Source: Chara braunii (taxonomy: Eukaryota; Streptophyta; Charophyceae; Charales; Characeae). Taken from it: 51,905 bases of DNA. This document shows, one piece after another, positions 32,840 to 43,600 of this stretch. The notes beneath the pieces are model-generated. The model made no database searches, was not told where the DNA came from, and saw only the letters and a list, made by a program, of their open reading frames with translations. The DNA lies in NCBI GenBank assembly GCA_003427395.1, contig BFEA01000159.1:2101358-2153262 (forward strand). The letters are read 5' to 3'. Position 1 is the stretch's first letter; every line of letters begins with the position of its first letter. The translations under genes and the position numbers were made by a program.

Positions 32840-34680
32840 TAGTAGCCTTAGTAGATAGTTGCTCTATGTGTAGTTTTATTAGTAGAACGGGACTGAAGAA
32901 GTTGCACTTAGGAATGAAGGTGCAAAAGTTGAGTGAGCCGGCAGTGAGTAGACTGGCCGACAACAACGAGATGTGTGTGGAGGAGTATGTCGAAGAGATC
33001 AAGGCATACTTTCGATTAAACGAGGGAAGATAAAGTTCTGCATTTCCTCACCCCGAGCCACCCTCTTAGTGGAAGATAGCCTTCCCTTTGACCTGATTTT
33101 AGGAACAGACTGGGGAGAAGCAGTCTTGGTAAATATCAAGATGGGCAAGCACGACTAATGGTTGCCCAGCCCCACCGGGGGCAAAAAAAAGATGAGAATG
33201 TTCGATGAGTCCAGTCTAGATTCTCACCCATATGTTTGTTGTATGAGTGCCCTTGCGTTTGTCCGACACGTGGGGAAAAAGAAGTTGGAAGATCAATTCC
33301 TTGCAGCGTATGTCAGACCGGTGAGTGAAGAAAGTAAGGGTAAAGAGAAGATACCGCCCCAGGTAGAGAACCTGTTTCAGGAGTTCACTGATGTGGGAGC
33401 GGCTTCAACCGGAGTGGTAGAGAGGGAGATCAACCACTAGATTGAGATAGAGCCCGATAGCAAGACTCCCACGGGCCCGGACTATAGAACTTTATAAACT
33501 GCACAAACAGTTAGATGAGTTGATTGAGAAGGGGTGAATTAAGTCCAACTCCTCGTTGTATGGTGCACCGGTCGGCGGTCTTGTTCGTATCAAAAGAAGG
33601 AGGGTGAGTTGAGATTGTGAATTGACTACCGGGGACTAAATGCTATCACGGTCAAGAATATTAAACCATTACCCCAGATTGATGATCTGTTAGACACGGT
33701 GCAGGGATGTAAGTATCTCTCCAAGATTGATCCGATGTTCGAGTATCATGAAATTGAGGTACAGTCGGAAGGCCAGCATAAGACGACCTTTAGGACTCGC
33801 TATGGTTACTATGAGTTTGTTGTGATGCCATTTGGATTGGCTAATGGCCCTCATTATTCCAAAGATGCGTGAATAATTGGTTTAGAGATTGGTTGGATAA
33901 GCTTGTTGTAGCTTATTTAGATGATATTCTAATTTTTAGCAAGTGTCTGGAGGAGCATCAGAATCATTTGCGTCAGATATTGATTAAGTTGCATGAGTCT
34001 AACTTCAAGACCAACCCAAAGAAGTGTGAGTGGGCCAAGCGCCAAGTCCTTTATTTGGAACACGTAGTAGATGGAGATGGAGTGAGACCGGAGGACGACA
34101 AGATAGCAGCCATTTGTGAGTGGCCAACCCCGCACACGTTGATAGAGTTGCGGTTGTTCTTAGGACCGTCTAACTATTACCAGAAGTTTGTTCGTAACTT
34201 CACTTTCATTGTTGCTCCTTTGCACAGGCTGCTGCGGAAGGAAACCATTTGGAGTTGGGACAAGGATTGTACAGCAACCTTCAATAAGTTGAAGAAGTCC
34301 CTCATCGAGTACCCGATCCTTAAAGTAGTTGATCCATCCTTCCGCGTTGTAATTACTTATGCTAGCCAGTATGGCATTGGCATTGTTCTCCAACAACATG
34401 ATGGAGGTGTCTTGCAGGCTCCTTAGTGAGAAGGTAGCAGCCTCGACTTATGAGTGTGAGGTTTTTGCCCACAGACAGGCTCTAGACCATTGGTGATATT
34501 ACTTGCTAGGACGACACTTCAAGGTATATTCCAACCATGAGACATTGCGCTGGTTGAAGACCCAAGCTTGGATGACTCCTAAACTGACTAAGTGGGCTGG
34601 GGAGATTGATCAGTTCATTTTGAATTGAAACTAGTCAAGGGTAACACTGTCGCCGATGCATGGAGTAGATGTGCATATTT
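32840..34680 (+). pseudogene. Gypsy-E protease end, reverse transcriptase, RNase H
   Basis: The protease end has LILGTDWGEAVL (about 33092-33130). RT has LNAITVKNIKPLPQIDDLL, FVVMPFGLANGP and the catalytic AYLDDILIF (YLDD 33914-33925). RNase H follows with ITYASQYGIGIVL, where the usual catalytic Asp of TDAS is Tyr, and YSNHETLRWL, where the usual Asp of SDH is Asn. So two of the RNase H metal ligands are gone even where the frame is intact. Frameshifts lie near 33530, 33870 and 34425. The enzyme would copy element RNA in the virus-like particle; this copy cannot. Confidence 0.88.
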
Positions 34681-34699
34681 CTTTCAATAGTGACTTACC

Positions 34700-36251
34700 T
34701 AGACACTGGCGCAGATCTGTAGCAAAAGATCAAGGTTTCTTATGTTGATGGCCCCGTGTATAGTACGCTGGTAAAGAAGGTGCAGACCACACCTCATGAA
34801 GTCCTTGATTTCAGAATGACCGATGGATTGATGTTTGAGAAGACTGATATGTTGATAGGCTTTGCATACCGTGTAGTGAAGAGGTACGCAATCTGATCCT
34901 AGAGGGGAATGCCACAATGCGGAAGACCACTTTGGCTGGTGGAAGACCTATGCTACCCTGATTCTACAAATAACCAGGCATGAAGTATGATTGCAACACC
35001 TACATTCAAGGCTGCCAAGTGTGTCAATGGAACAGGAGTTCCACACAGTTTCTCGTTGGACTGTTGAAGCCCCTGTCTATCCCATCTGGCCCCGACGAAT
35101 GTGTATCTATCGATTTCATGGACAACAAGGTCAAGAGCAGTCTGCTCGCTCTGGCCAGACCTTTCTCTCAAGAAATTCGAGTGTACCATCTTCAAAATCG
35201 TTTTGAAATAAACGAGTGGGAATAGTCAGATCATGGTTGTAGTTGACAGGTTCAGTAATTTTCTTGTTTTTGTACCATTACCTGCCGCAATATAGATGGA
35301 TCTGGTCATCAAAGAGTTCTTTAACCATCAGGTCAAGGATTATGGAATTTATGGTCACCCATTGAGTATAGTTAGTGACCAAGACACCTGGTTCAGAGGG
35401 GAACAATGGCAGCAGCCAATGAAGGTCTACGAATCTAAGTTAGCTCTGTCGTCTGGACGCCACCCTGAGACAAATGGCCAGACGAGTTGATGAATAAGAT
35501 TATGCAGCTGGTACCGCATATGTATATTAGACCAGACCACGTAGATTAGTATGAGCATCTTCCCAAAGTAGCTAGTGCATATAACAACTCGGCTCACCTA
35601 GCTACCTCACGGACCCAGAATGAGCTGCATAGAGGTTGGAGTCTCCGACGTCCCAATGGTCTCATAAACTGTTTGAATCTGGAACAGATCCAGAGACTGC
35701 CACGTGACACACGTGAGTTTTTTATGCAGTATGAAAAGGATCTGCGACGTGTGGCTGAAAAGATCCGGAAGGCCCAGGATCAGATGATGGAACAAGGGAA
35801 CAAACATCGTTGTCCTTCACAATTTGCTGCAGGTGATCTTGTATGGGTCAAGTCTAAGGAGTTGTTCCCTAGGATCTCACAGAAGTTGCAACCTGCCTAC
35901 AGAGAGTCGTGGCAAGTACTAAATGTCAAAGGTAACCTAAATGGACCGTCGTACACCATCGAAATTCCACCCCATCTGCATGCCTACCCTGTTTTCCACA
36001 CTTCTAAGCTCCTTCCATGTGTGACTAATGATGTGTTTCCATCACGCAGATCCATGATGCCATCTGGTATGAATGAAGGGTATTATGTATAAAAGATTGT
36101 AGATGAATATAATTACCGCACAGGTCGTAAGGGGAAACAACAGAAACAGTACAAAGTTAGATATGCTTATTCGGAACCCAACGAAGACAACTGGTTTACC
36201 ATGGATGAGTTAGTTCAAATAGTTCCTCGCGTAGTGTCATTCTATGAGTGA
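34700..36251 (+). pseudogene. Gypsy-E integrase with C-terminal chromodomain
   Basis: The zinc-binding part shows YIQGCQVCQWNR (about 35000-35035). Catalytic-core words are VSIDFMD (about 35105), IVSDQDTWF (about 35368) and the Glu region HPETNGQTS (about 35460). 35673-36092 holds the GPY/F-like module (GDLVWVKSKELFPRI, YPVFHTSKLLP). The frame continues after TAA at 36090-36092 into KIVDEYNYRTGRKGK, QYKVRYAY and NEDNWFTMDEL, ending at TGA 36249-36251. That is a chromodomain, which in related elements tethers integrase to modified histones. Confidence 0.88.
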
Positions 36252-36500
36252 GCACGCAGAGGATTGAACATATATGATCGGCCCAATAAATTGCACCGGT
36301 TGGGGGTAGGCAGTTCTTGATGAGAACGAAAGGGCTGCCGCTGCAAGCTTTCCCAGTCCCGGTTCCAGGGTCCTGAATTATCGAAGTCCAAGGCCCCGAT
36401 AGATTAAGTCTTAAGGCCTGCAGGATCAGGCATCACATCTCGGTAGGCTACAATAACATACAGTACCTGTAGGAGCGCGTCAAGTCCCCAAAAGTCCAAT
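36252..36500. other. Spacer between Gypsy-E and LINE-D
   Basis: No coding sequence is seen. AATAAATTG at about 36284 and the G-rich CCGGTTGGGGGTAGG at about 36296 could be a polyadenylation signal or polypurine tract of Gypsy-E, but I cannot define an LTR edge. Confidence 0.3.
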
Positions 36501-36699
36501 TTTGTAGCAGCCTCAAAAGAAACTTGGGAACTTTCCCAAAACGACAGTTTGGCAAGGCAGAGGCTGAAGTAGGCCGGTATCGCTTAAGCAGGGACAAGCA
36601 GCTCACTGCAAGTCTGCAACTATGTATTTCGGGCTACAGTGTCGAAGGGCAGTCAGTTGTTCATCTCACAAATTTGTGGAAGTGTTGCTGGAGCTTGTG

Positions 36700-37691
36700 G
36701 GAACTAGCGACCAGGATGAAGAAATAGCATTGGGGAGGAACACAAGTAAGGTCCTGGCTGCTACAAGCGACCATAGCCAGGCGAGACGGAGGGAGACCAT
36801 CAACAGCCATAGCGTCCGTCTCAGATCGTTTCAACAATACTTGACCCAGGTATGGGCTTATTGGAAAGAACGCTACTCTGAAGTAGACTCCTTTTTGACA
36901 TGGTTCAATAATGGCCTGTTTTTTTCTGGCCAAAAAATGCAATGAGTTCTTTAAACAAGTGGCCAAACAGTGAAACCGGCACGAAATAGACTTGCTAAGC
37001 CTTCTCCAAGAACTGGAACAGCAGCCACCATCACAAGACTTGGTCCATTACGTACAGACCATTCAAGCAATAAAAACCCAGTTACTCCAACAAACTTAAT
37101 ATCGATGGCAGGGTGCTCAAATTCGCAGTAAACTCTCTCTTTATACTACTGAAGGTTCAATGGACACAAAAAAAATTTCGGCCTTGCCCGTGCCAGAGCC
37201 AAGCGCACAGTCATGGAAGCACTGTACGGACCCGGGGGCCCCGAAACCCACCCAATTGTCACAACTGCAAGATGTGTCAAAATTGCCCGAGACTTTTTTT
37301 AAGGACCTCTTTGCAACTCATATTCCTCCTACTGATGAGGAAACTCGTCGAAAACAGGTTGAGGACTTTCTTCTGCCTATTGACAAATCTCTCTCCCTAG
37401 AACAAAAGGAGCAGCTGGAGGCTCCTCTAACCAAGGAAGAGATATAAACGGCCCTCCTACAGATGGATGAGGAAAAAAAACCCGGTTTGGATGACCTCCC
37501 GAAGGAGTTTTGAAAAACTATGTGGGATTGTATGAACCCCGACCCTATGGAGTATTATAATAAAGTCTGGCGCACATAGGACATGGGGGAGTTAGTCGGC
37601 CAAGGGCTACTGTCCTTTTTATATAAAAAAAAGGGACAAGTTTAATATACGAAACTATAGAGAGTTGTATAGAGTCTATAGACCAATTACC
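36700..37691 (+). pseudogene. LINE-D ORF2 part 1: endonuclease end to RT fingers
   Basis: ATSDHS near 36757 resembles the SDH motif closing LINE endonucleases. Linker words follow: WAYWKERYSEVDSFL, LLQELEQQPPSQD and WQGAQIRSKLSLY. Then LPETFFKDLF, EEKKPGLDDLPKEF (the NKxPGxDGLP motif) and KKGDKFNIRNY with YRPIT immediately before the T-run. Stops, including TAA at 37444-37446, interrupt the frame. The last codons before 37691 join the first codons after 40350 to complete the conserved RPITLL motif. Confidence 0.82.
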
Positions 37692-38222
37692 TTTTTTTTT
37701 TTTTTTTTTTAACAAGTTGCAGCTTATATTATAAAAGTAATCGACTGAGGTCGGGATCCCTCAACATCTCAACCCGGGAGTGATGCTTGTGCTGGCAACC
37801 GGATCCAGCGTCCCATGGCTTGCAACTCCAAAGAAAGTATGCAACTGGACAAAAATAAATAAATAAAAAATAAAAAATAAAATCGAAAACAGACATAAAG
37901 GGAGGAAAATAACCAGGAACTACTGAAAAATCCCACTATCTGTCTGGGAGCCTTACCCAGCTTCGCATCAAAATCTTACAGAAAAGAGAACAAGTACCTA
38001 TCTGTAAACTCAAGGAAGCCTGAACCGCCTAGATGGGTTTCCCACCACACACCTTGGATCTTCATTGACATCAACATTCAAAGAATCAAGATCACCATGG
38101 ATACAGTCCAAGTTTGCTTCCTCCAAACGAGTAGCGTTCCCACCACTGACGGGTTCTCTCCCACTGCCACCGTAGTGCCGCAGCTCGCAGATACTATATA
38201 GCCTCTCAGGCAAGAGCTCAAT
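37692..38222 (-). mobile_element. Nested insertion, family P-like copy 2
   Basis: A T-run (37692-37710) is the tail of a minus-strand insertion. In the sense direction the 3' end has TGGGACGCTGGATCCGGTTGCCAGC, a diverged version of the family P hairpin in which the GCTGG/CCAGC stem is kept. The rest, with an A/T-rich AAATAAATAAATAAAAA run near 37855, is non-coding. It lies inside the RT of LINE-D. Confidence 0.6.
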
Positions 38223-38223
38223 C

Positions 38224-39168
38224 TTTTTTTTTTTTTTTTTTTTAATTGAACAAGGCTCCAATCTATTCGTGGGGAGCAGCACGTGCTGGGAACCGGGCCC
38301 AGCGTCCCATATGGAAATTTACATAGAAGTATAAAAGTTTGAAAAACCGAGGCCGTGACAGAAATTTAAGTAAAGTTCAGAAACGACTCAGAAACCCCCA
38401 TCAATCCTCTTTACCTCACTCCGGCCGCAAGCCTTACTGCAGCAGAGCCACCATCTCCGCTGCTGCTGTACCCTAACTCCATCCTACAAGCTAGCCCCCT
38501 CACTAGTAGGACGCTTAATATCCAACAGTCTACTCCTCTCACCTTTTCTTAAAAATTTAAGAAGACCTTCCCCTGCCAGCATTGATTGCCCCGGAAAACT
38601 AGGGGATTAACTGAGCAGGGATGATCCTAATAGTAGGTAAAAATTGGAAGATATGAAAACATACAACCTTTGGAACAGTCAACCTAAAAAAACCTGCCTC
38701 CATCATTGAAAGGAAAAAACCTCAAAGGAGTTAATAGCAAGTGGCCGGTACCCACCAAGATACTTGGCGCCAATCGCATCCACCCCACTCCCTCCATCCT
38801 AGTCACTTCCTCACTCTGTCCTCATAAGGGGTTTCAGAGAACCACTTCTCAGCAGGGGGTGAGCACCATCATCCCCCGAAGTTCCTTGCCCCCACAAAAA
38901 CTTTAGTCTTCGTTCTCAAGGGGGTGAACTAGCGCTACCAACGCCAATCGCGCCAGAGCTCGCCCACATCAGTCGGTACCCATTGGGCAATCTAAACTAC
39001 CCAACACCAATCGCATATGATACGAGCTTCCCTTAGCCGGTACCCGTCAAGCAACCCTATTCCATCCCCTCTCCGTCCTTGCAAAGAATCATTTCATGCC
39101 CCTTCCCCGACTTCAAAGCAATCTCCAAAACCCTACAGGATACTTTACTTGACCACCCCATGGGTCCC
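38224..39168 (-). mobile_element. Non-coding retroelement D1 (about 945 bp)
   Basis: T-tail at 38224-38243, then on the minus strand the 3' hairpin GCTGGGCCCGGTTCCCAGC plus ACGTGCTG. D1 is closely similar to D2 (39169-40190) along its whole length. Both end at the same point, GGGRCCCATGGGG in sense, which suggests a true 5' end. It contains the LINE-type stem-loop plus AATCAATGC motif (38578-38612) but no long ORF. It is probably a passenger mobilised by a LINE. Confidence 0.8.
38578..38612 (-). promoter_or_regulatory. Stem-loop plus AATCAATGC motif, copy 4 (element D1)
   Basis: In the sense direction: TTAATCC, a CCCC/GGGG stem around TAGTTTTCC, then CAATCAATGCTG. It lies about 340 bases before the A-tail, further in than in the coding LINEs. 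Confidence 0.7.
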
Positions 39169-40190
39169 TTTTTTTTTTAAACAAGACACCAATTTATTCG
39201 TGGGGAGCAGCACGTGCTGGGAACCGGGCCCAGCGTCCCATATGGAAATGTGCATACTACATAGAGGTATAAAAGTTTGAGAAACCGAGGTCATGACAAC
39301 AATTTAGGCAAAATTCAGAAACGACTGAGAAACCTCTCATCAATCCTCTTTACCTCACTCCGGCAAGCCTTATTGCAGCAGAGCCACCGTCTCCGCTGCT
39401 GTTGTACCCTAACTCCATCCTACGTGCTAGCCCCCTCACTAGTAGGATGCTTAATATCCAACCGTCAACTCCTCTCACCTTTTCTTGAAAAAAATTAAGA
39501 AGACCTTCCACTGCCAGCATTGATTACCCCAGAAACCAGGGGATTAACTGAGCAGGGATGATCCTAATAGTAGGAAAAATTGGAAAATATGAAAACATGC
39601 AACCTCTGGAAAGTCAGCAGGTGCAGCTCCCCACCAATGGAACGGAGCCATCTTTCAAGAAAAAAAAAAAAGAAAAAAAAAGCAACCTCTAGAACAGTCA
39701 ACCTAAAAAAAACATGCCTCCATCATCGAAAGGAAAAACCTCAATGAAGTTAATAGCAGGTGGCCGATACCCGCCAAGATACTTGGCGTCAATCGCATTC
39801 ACCCCCACTCCCTCCATCCCAGTCACTTCCTCACTCTGTCCTCGTAAGGAGTTTCAGAGAACCACTTCTCAATAGGGGGAAGAGCATCATCATCCCTCGA
39901 AGTCCCTTGCCCCCACAAGAACTCCAGTCTCCGTCCTCAAGGGGGTGAACTAGCGCTACCCAACGCCAATCGCGTCAGGGCTCGCCCACATCAGCCGATA
40001 CCCATTGGGCAATCTAAACTAGCCAACGCCAATCGCATTTGATTCGGGCTTCCCCTAGTCAGTACCCGTCACGCAACCCTATTCCATCCCCTCTTCGTCC
40101 TTGCAAAGAATCATTTCATGCTCCTTCCCCGACTTCAAAGCAATCTCCAAAACCCTACAGAATACTTTATTTGACTACCCCATGGGCCCC
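39169..40190 (-). mobile_element. Non-coding retroelement D2 (about 1.02 kb), tandem to D1
   Basis: T-tail at 39169-39178, directly against the 5' end of D1. Same hairpin, same internal motif and same 5' end as D1. It has a small extra segment with an A-run near 39660-39680. The head-to-tail order means D2 was inserted exactly at the D1 5' boundary, or the pair arose by unequal exchange. Confidence 0.8.
39516..39548 (-). promoter_or_regulatory. Stem-loop plus AATCAATGC motif, copy 5 (element D2)
   Basis: In the sense direction: TTAATCC, a CCCC/GGGG stem around TGGTTTCT, then TAATCAATGCTG. Confidence 0.7.
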
Positions 40191-40352
40191 TTGTTTAGAC
40201 CCTAACGAAAAAATAGGTCAAAATTTAAGGAACAAAATATCTCACCACAAAAACCTTGACAAATCGACTAGAGAACAACGATAATACAAAAAAGAATTGG
40301 GATTGTAGGAGAGTCAATGTAATTCACTCATTGGAAAAAACACTTAGGAGAA
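40190..40352. other. End of nested block before LINE-D resumes
   Basis: About 160 bases, A-rich, non-coding and without similarity to D1. It could be the remainder of the inserted block. I could not find a clean target-site duplication against 37680-37691. Confidence 0.4.
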
Positions 40353-43152
40353 CAAGAGACCCTCTTGACTGTTACCTATAAAATATTGGCTAAGGCCCTG
40401 GCAAATAGGATGATCCCAGTCCGAGAGGGAGTGATCCATCCATCACAGACAGGGTTCATGCAACACAGACAAATTCACGAGAACATCTTGCTGGTAAAGG
40501 AGATGTTGCGATTGTCCCAACAATCTAAGCAGAATGCAACCCTCATTTTATTGATTTTGAGAAGGCCTATGATCACGTCGATTGACTCTTTGTAGATGCT
40601 AGCTTGGAAAAAATGAACTTTGGGCCGTAGGTGGATATGTATTCTTCACCGCAATGCCACCACGAGGGTGCAAATAAATGGGACCCTGAACCCCCGAACT
40701 AAGTTGGAACGGTCTGTACGCCAGGGCGACCCTATTGCGCCCTTCCTCTTTCTCATTATTATGGAAGCTTTATCGGCTAACCTCCAGGCTAATAAGAACA
40801 TTAAAAAAATCCAGATCTCGTGAATCATTGAGGACGCAGTCCCGATATGCTCGCTTTTTGCAGATGATTTCACTATCATCGTGGATGCCACACAAGAGAA
40901 TATGATGAAAATTCAACGTTTAATGACCAAATTTGCCTTGGTATGTGACATGGTGGTGAATTGGGGGAGTAAAACTCAGGGGTGGTGGATCCACTATCAA
41001 GGCGACCGACCACCTGACTGCCCCAACATACACTGGCTCCCCTCGCAGGCACCCATCCGAGTTCTAGGGGTATCATTGACTGCACAGGGTCGCCCCCCTG
41101 AAATGACGACTGGATCTCGGCACTAGCTTTAAGCAAGTTGTCTAACTGGCTTAACAAACACACTTTCATCTTTGGTTGGGCGTTGGCCATTAATAATGTA
41201 GTGTTCGCTATATTGTGGTATAAGTCGGTGCTCTGACCCTTGACCAAGTCTAAGACTGCTTTTCAAGCGCTTAGATCCAGGGTGGCAGCCTCCTATGGAG
41301 AGGAGACGATAAACGAGCTAATGTCGTCTGTAGGCTAGCGTGACAATCAGTTATATAACCCAAAAGGGCGGGGGGCCTGGGCATCATCGATCCCACAACA
41401 AAAGTCCAGGCTCTCCGTCTTAAATGGCAGAGGACGTTGATCTTCTCCGAAGATAGCCCTTCGCGGATTCTGACCCCGGAGCACATTGTCCGGTTGGCCC
41501 CGCCAGCCCCACCAGAGGTTAGCCCGCTCTCATGGTTAGAGGACTGCTACTAATTGATTCCGCGCAAGATCCAGGGCCAAGTAACAGACCAATTTCGACC
41601 ATCATTGCTAAAGAGCTGGCGCAGGCTCCCCCTCCCCGAGAAATCGGCACCGGAGCGCTGGGAAGAAGTGTGTCGGCAACCGTTGTTTGGTAACCGGTGG
41701 ATCACCCCTCATCATGGGCAGATATTGATCAGTTCAATAGCCTCTTGGAACGGGTGGGTGAAGAATGGGGTGATGTGCGATGGGCATCTATGGGACCAGG
41801 GGAGGAAAGATTGGAAAACAGCATCCCAACTGCAAGATACCCTTAGGTATTGCCATCATATGGAGCAATACTTGGAATCGATCATCGAAACAATTCCTCT
41901 GGCGCGGTACAGGGTGCTTAAACATGGCCCCACATTAGAAGAAGGAGATTGGGTTGCTCTCTTCAAGAGATATGACATGGATAGGCAGATCCATATGGTG
42001 CGGACATCTAATGTTCTAGTGGAACACTTCTCAATCAGGGCAGGGGGGAGGCTCAGTGGCACGCGCAATCCCCTTGAGTGGAGGGAGAAAGTCGAGGTGT
42101 TTTGGGTACAAGTGTTGCGGGAGGATCAGGACTTCAAGGTCTTCCTCCCCCAAACGTCGATACAGGAACTTGCTATCGACCCCAAGGAATGGAAATGGCA
42201 GACGGTTCGAGGGGCAGTAGCGCTGACTGGCAAAAAAATCCACCTAAACAATCTATCTGTCAGATCCATGTATAGGATGCTCAGACCCAAGAGAGTTTTA
42301 TGGGACCGTATTAATGATAGATGGACCCAACACCTGAATGTGGATCAATCCCTCCTCGCTCCCATTAGGTGGTTCAAGGGAACGAAATCTAGGTCAACAA
42401 AAATCACGTTATTGCAATCATTATGGCAGATTGTCCATCGTTGCTTGCCGACAAATGTTTGGCTGATTGACCATACGCATTTGGAACAAAAGAGGAAAGC
42501 GCATCTGTGGTGCCACCGATGCTTGACCGCATTCCCATCGCAAAAGACGAACGAAACTATCGAGCACATCTTCATGCAATGCACGGTGGCCGTGCTGACG
42601 TGGTGATGGTGGGACTGCATTTGGAGGAGAGTGACATCAAACACCCCCTAGCCATGGTCTTGGCAAGCCATACTGGCTGGACACTGTCCGATAATGGAAA
42701 GTGCCCCCCCCCTATGTAACCTGTATAGCTTGGGTAGACGGTCTGTCCTATAAACACTTTGGTGGCAGTGCTGCCTTCTGGTCCAAGAAGGGGTCAAAAT
42801 TGAGGGCCCTGAATTGACAGGGCAGATAAGGGAACTAGTGCAATTGGAACTGACATGTAGATGGAATGACCTCAAGCCACAGTTAGACATTTTTCAGAAA
42901 GACCGGGATATAAAGAGGGCAATTACGGGGTTCGCTATGGAATGGTTGGGCGGGCAACTGGGCAGATGGATGGGCCGGACTGAGTGGGCAGGGGACCGGG
43001 CCACTGCGACAGGGAAAAAAATTCCGAGAAATTACAAACTCATCTTCAATGACTGGACTCACATTGACCTGTCCTTCCTGATGAGCCCCCCGTCTGATTT
43101 ACCGGATCCATTTCCCCCCCATCCCTTGGCCCTAATGGAAGTTCTCATATGA
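40353..43152 (+). pseudogene. LINE-D ORF2 part 2: RT core to C-terminal zinc-binding tail
   Basis: Starts in register with LLTVTYKILAKALANRM. RT motifs are SQTGFMQHRQIHENI, FIDFEKAYDHVD (across a frameshift near 40555), RSVRQGDPIAPFLF and the catalytic SLFADDFTII (FADD 40857-40868). From 41554 to 42606 a 350-codon frame covers the connection and the zinc site LWCHRCLTAF with EHIFMQC. A last frame with FAMEWLGGQLGRW ends at 43152. Several TAG, TGA and TAA codons and frameshifts separate the parts. It is the same protein type as LINE-B ORF2 but a different subfamily. Confidence 0.88.
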
Positions 43153-43600
43153 CTCTTCTGCAAGAGTGTGACTTAAGCATGACAGGATCACGCCAGGATC
43201 ACGACAGGATCACGACATGATCACGACAAGATTGCAATACGATTGGACCGGACGAGCCTGAGATAAGCCTCCCCGGTGCCCCCCGGGCGTTGCTTGCCGA
43301 AGGCTCCTCCAAAATCACCAAGGTTCTCACAAGCTGCACAGGTGCACATAGGTGCGCCTGAATGGACGGGATGGCTTGTGTGTTGGTACATTCAGTTCTG
43401 GAGGGCAGTAGCCTTGGTGTGTTTAGTCAGAAGTAGTCCACTCAATTAATCCCCGGGGTTTCCCCTCGGCAATCAATGCTGGTGGAAGTCAAAGTCTCTC
43501 AGGCCTTTGCTCGAAATCCTTTCCTAAATATTTCCATAACTCTCTCCACATTCTTTGTGAAAAAAACTCACAAAAAAAATAAAAAATAAAAAAAATAGCG
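43153..43600 (+). other. LINE-D 3'UTR with A-rich tail
   Basis: 43178-43230 has four or five units of an 11-base repeat (AGGATCACGAC and variants). The stem-loop motif lies at 43444-43480. The end is A-rich with Ts (about 43560-43600), about 90-120 bases after the motif, as expected for a LINE tail. Confidence 0.7.
43444..43480 (+). promoter_or_regulatory. LINE-D 3'UTR stem-loop plus AATCAATGC motif, copy 6
   Basis: TTAATCC followed by a GGGG-TTT-CCCC hairpin and then GCAATCAATGCTG. This plus-strand copy belongs to the diverged LINE-D, so the motif is shared across subfamilies. Confidence 0.75.

Larger units (their letters stand above)
32730..36251 (+). mobile_element. Gypsy-E: decayed chromodomain-type LTR retrotransposon
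   Basis: Order on the plus strand: protease end, RT, RNase H, integrase with GPY/F-like region, chromodomain. This is the chromovirus branch of Ty3/Gypsy. Neither LTR, the primer site nor gag is identifiable. The sequence after the stop at 36251 may contain part of the 3' LTR. Stops and frameshifts occur throughout pol. Confidence 0.88.
36500..43600 (+). mobile_element. LINE-D: plus-strand LINE split by nested insertions
   Basis: Coding similarity begins near 36700, at a likely endonuclease end with ATSDHS. It runs through the linker and the start of RT to 37691, stops at a poly-T, and resumes in register at about 40353. It continues through RT, connection and zinc-binding tail to 43152, then a 3'UTR to an A-rich tail at 43560-43600. 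ORF2 is clearly related to LINE-B but diverged (for example LAIDPKEWKW against LEVDPGEWAW). Several stops show that it is inactive. Most of the endonuclease and ORF1 are missing. Confidence 0.88.
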
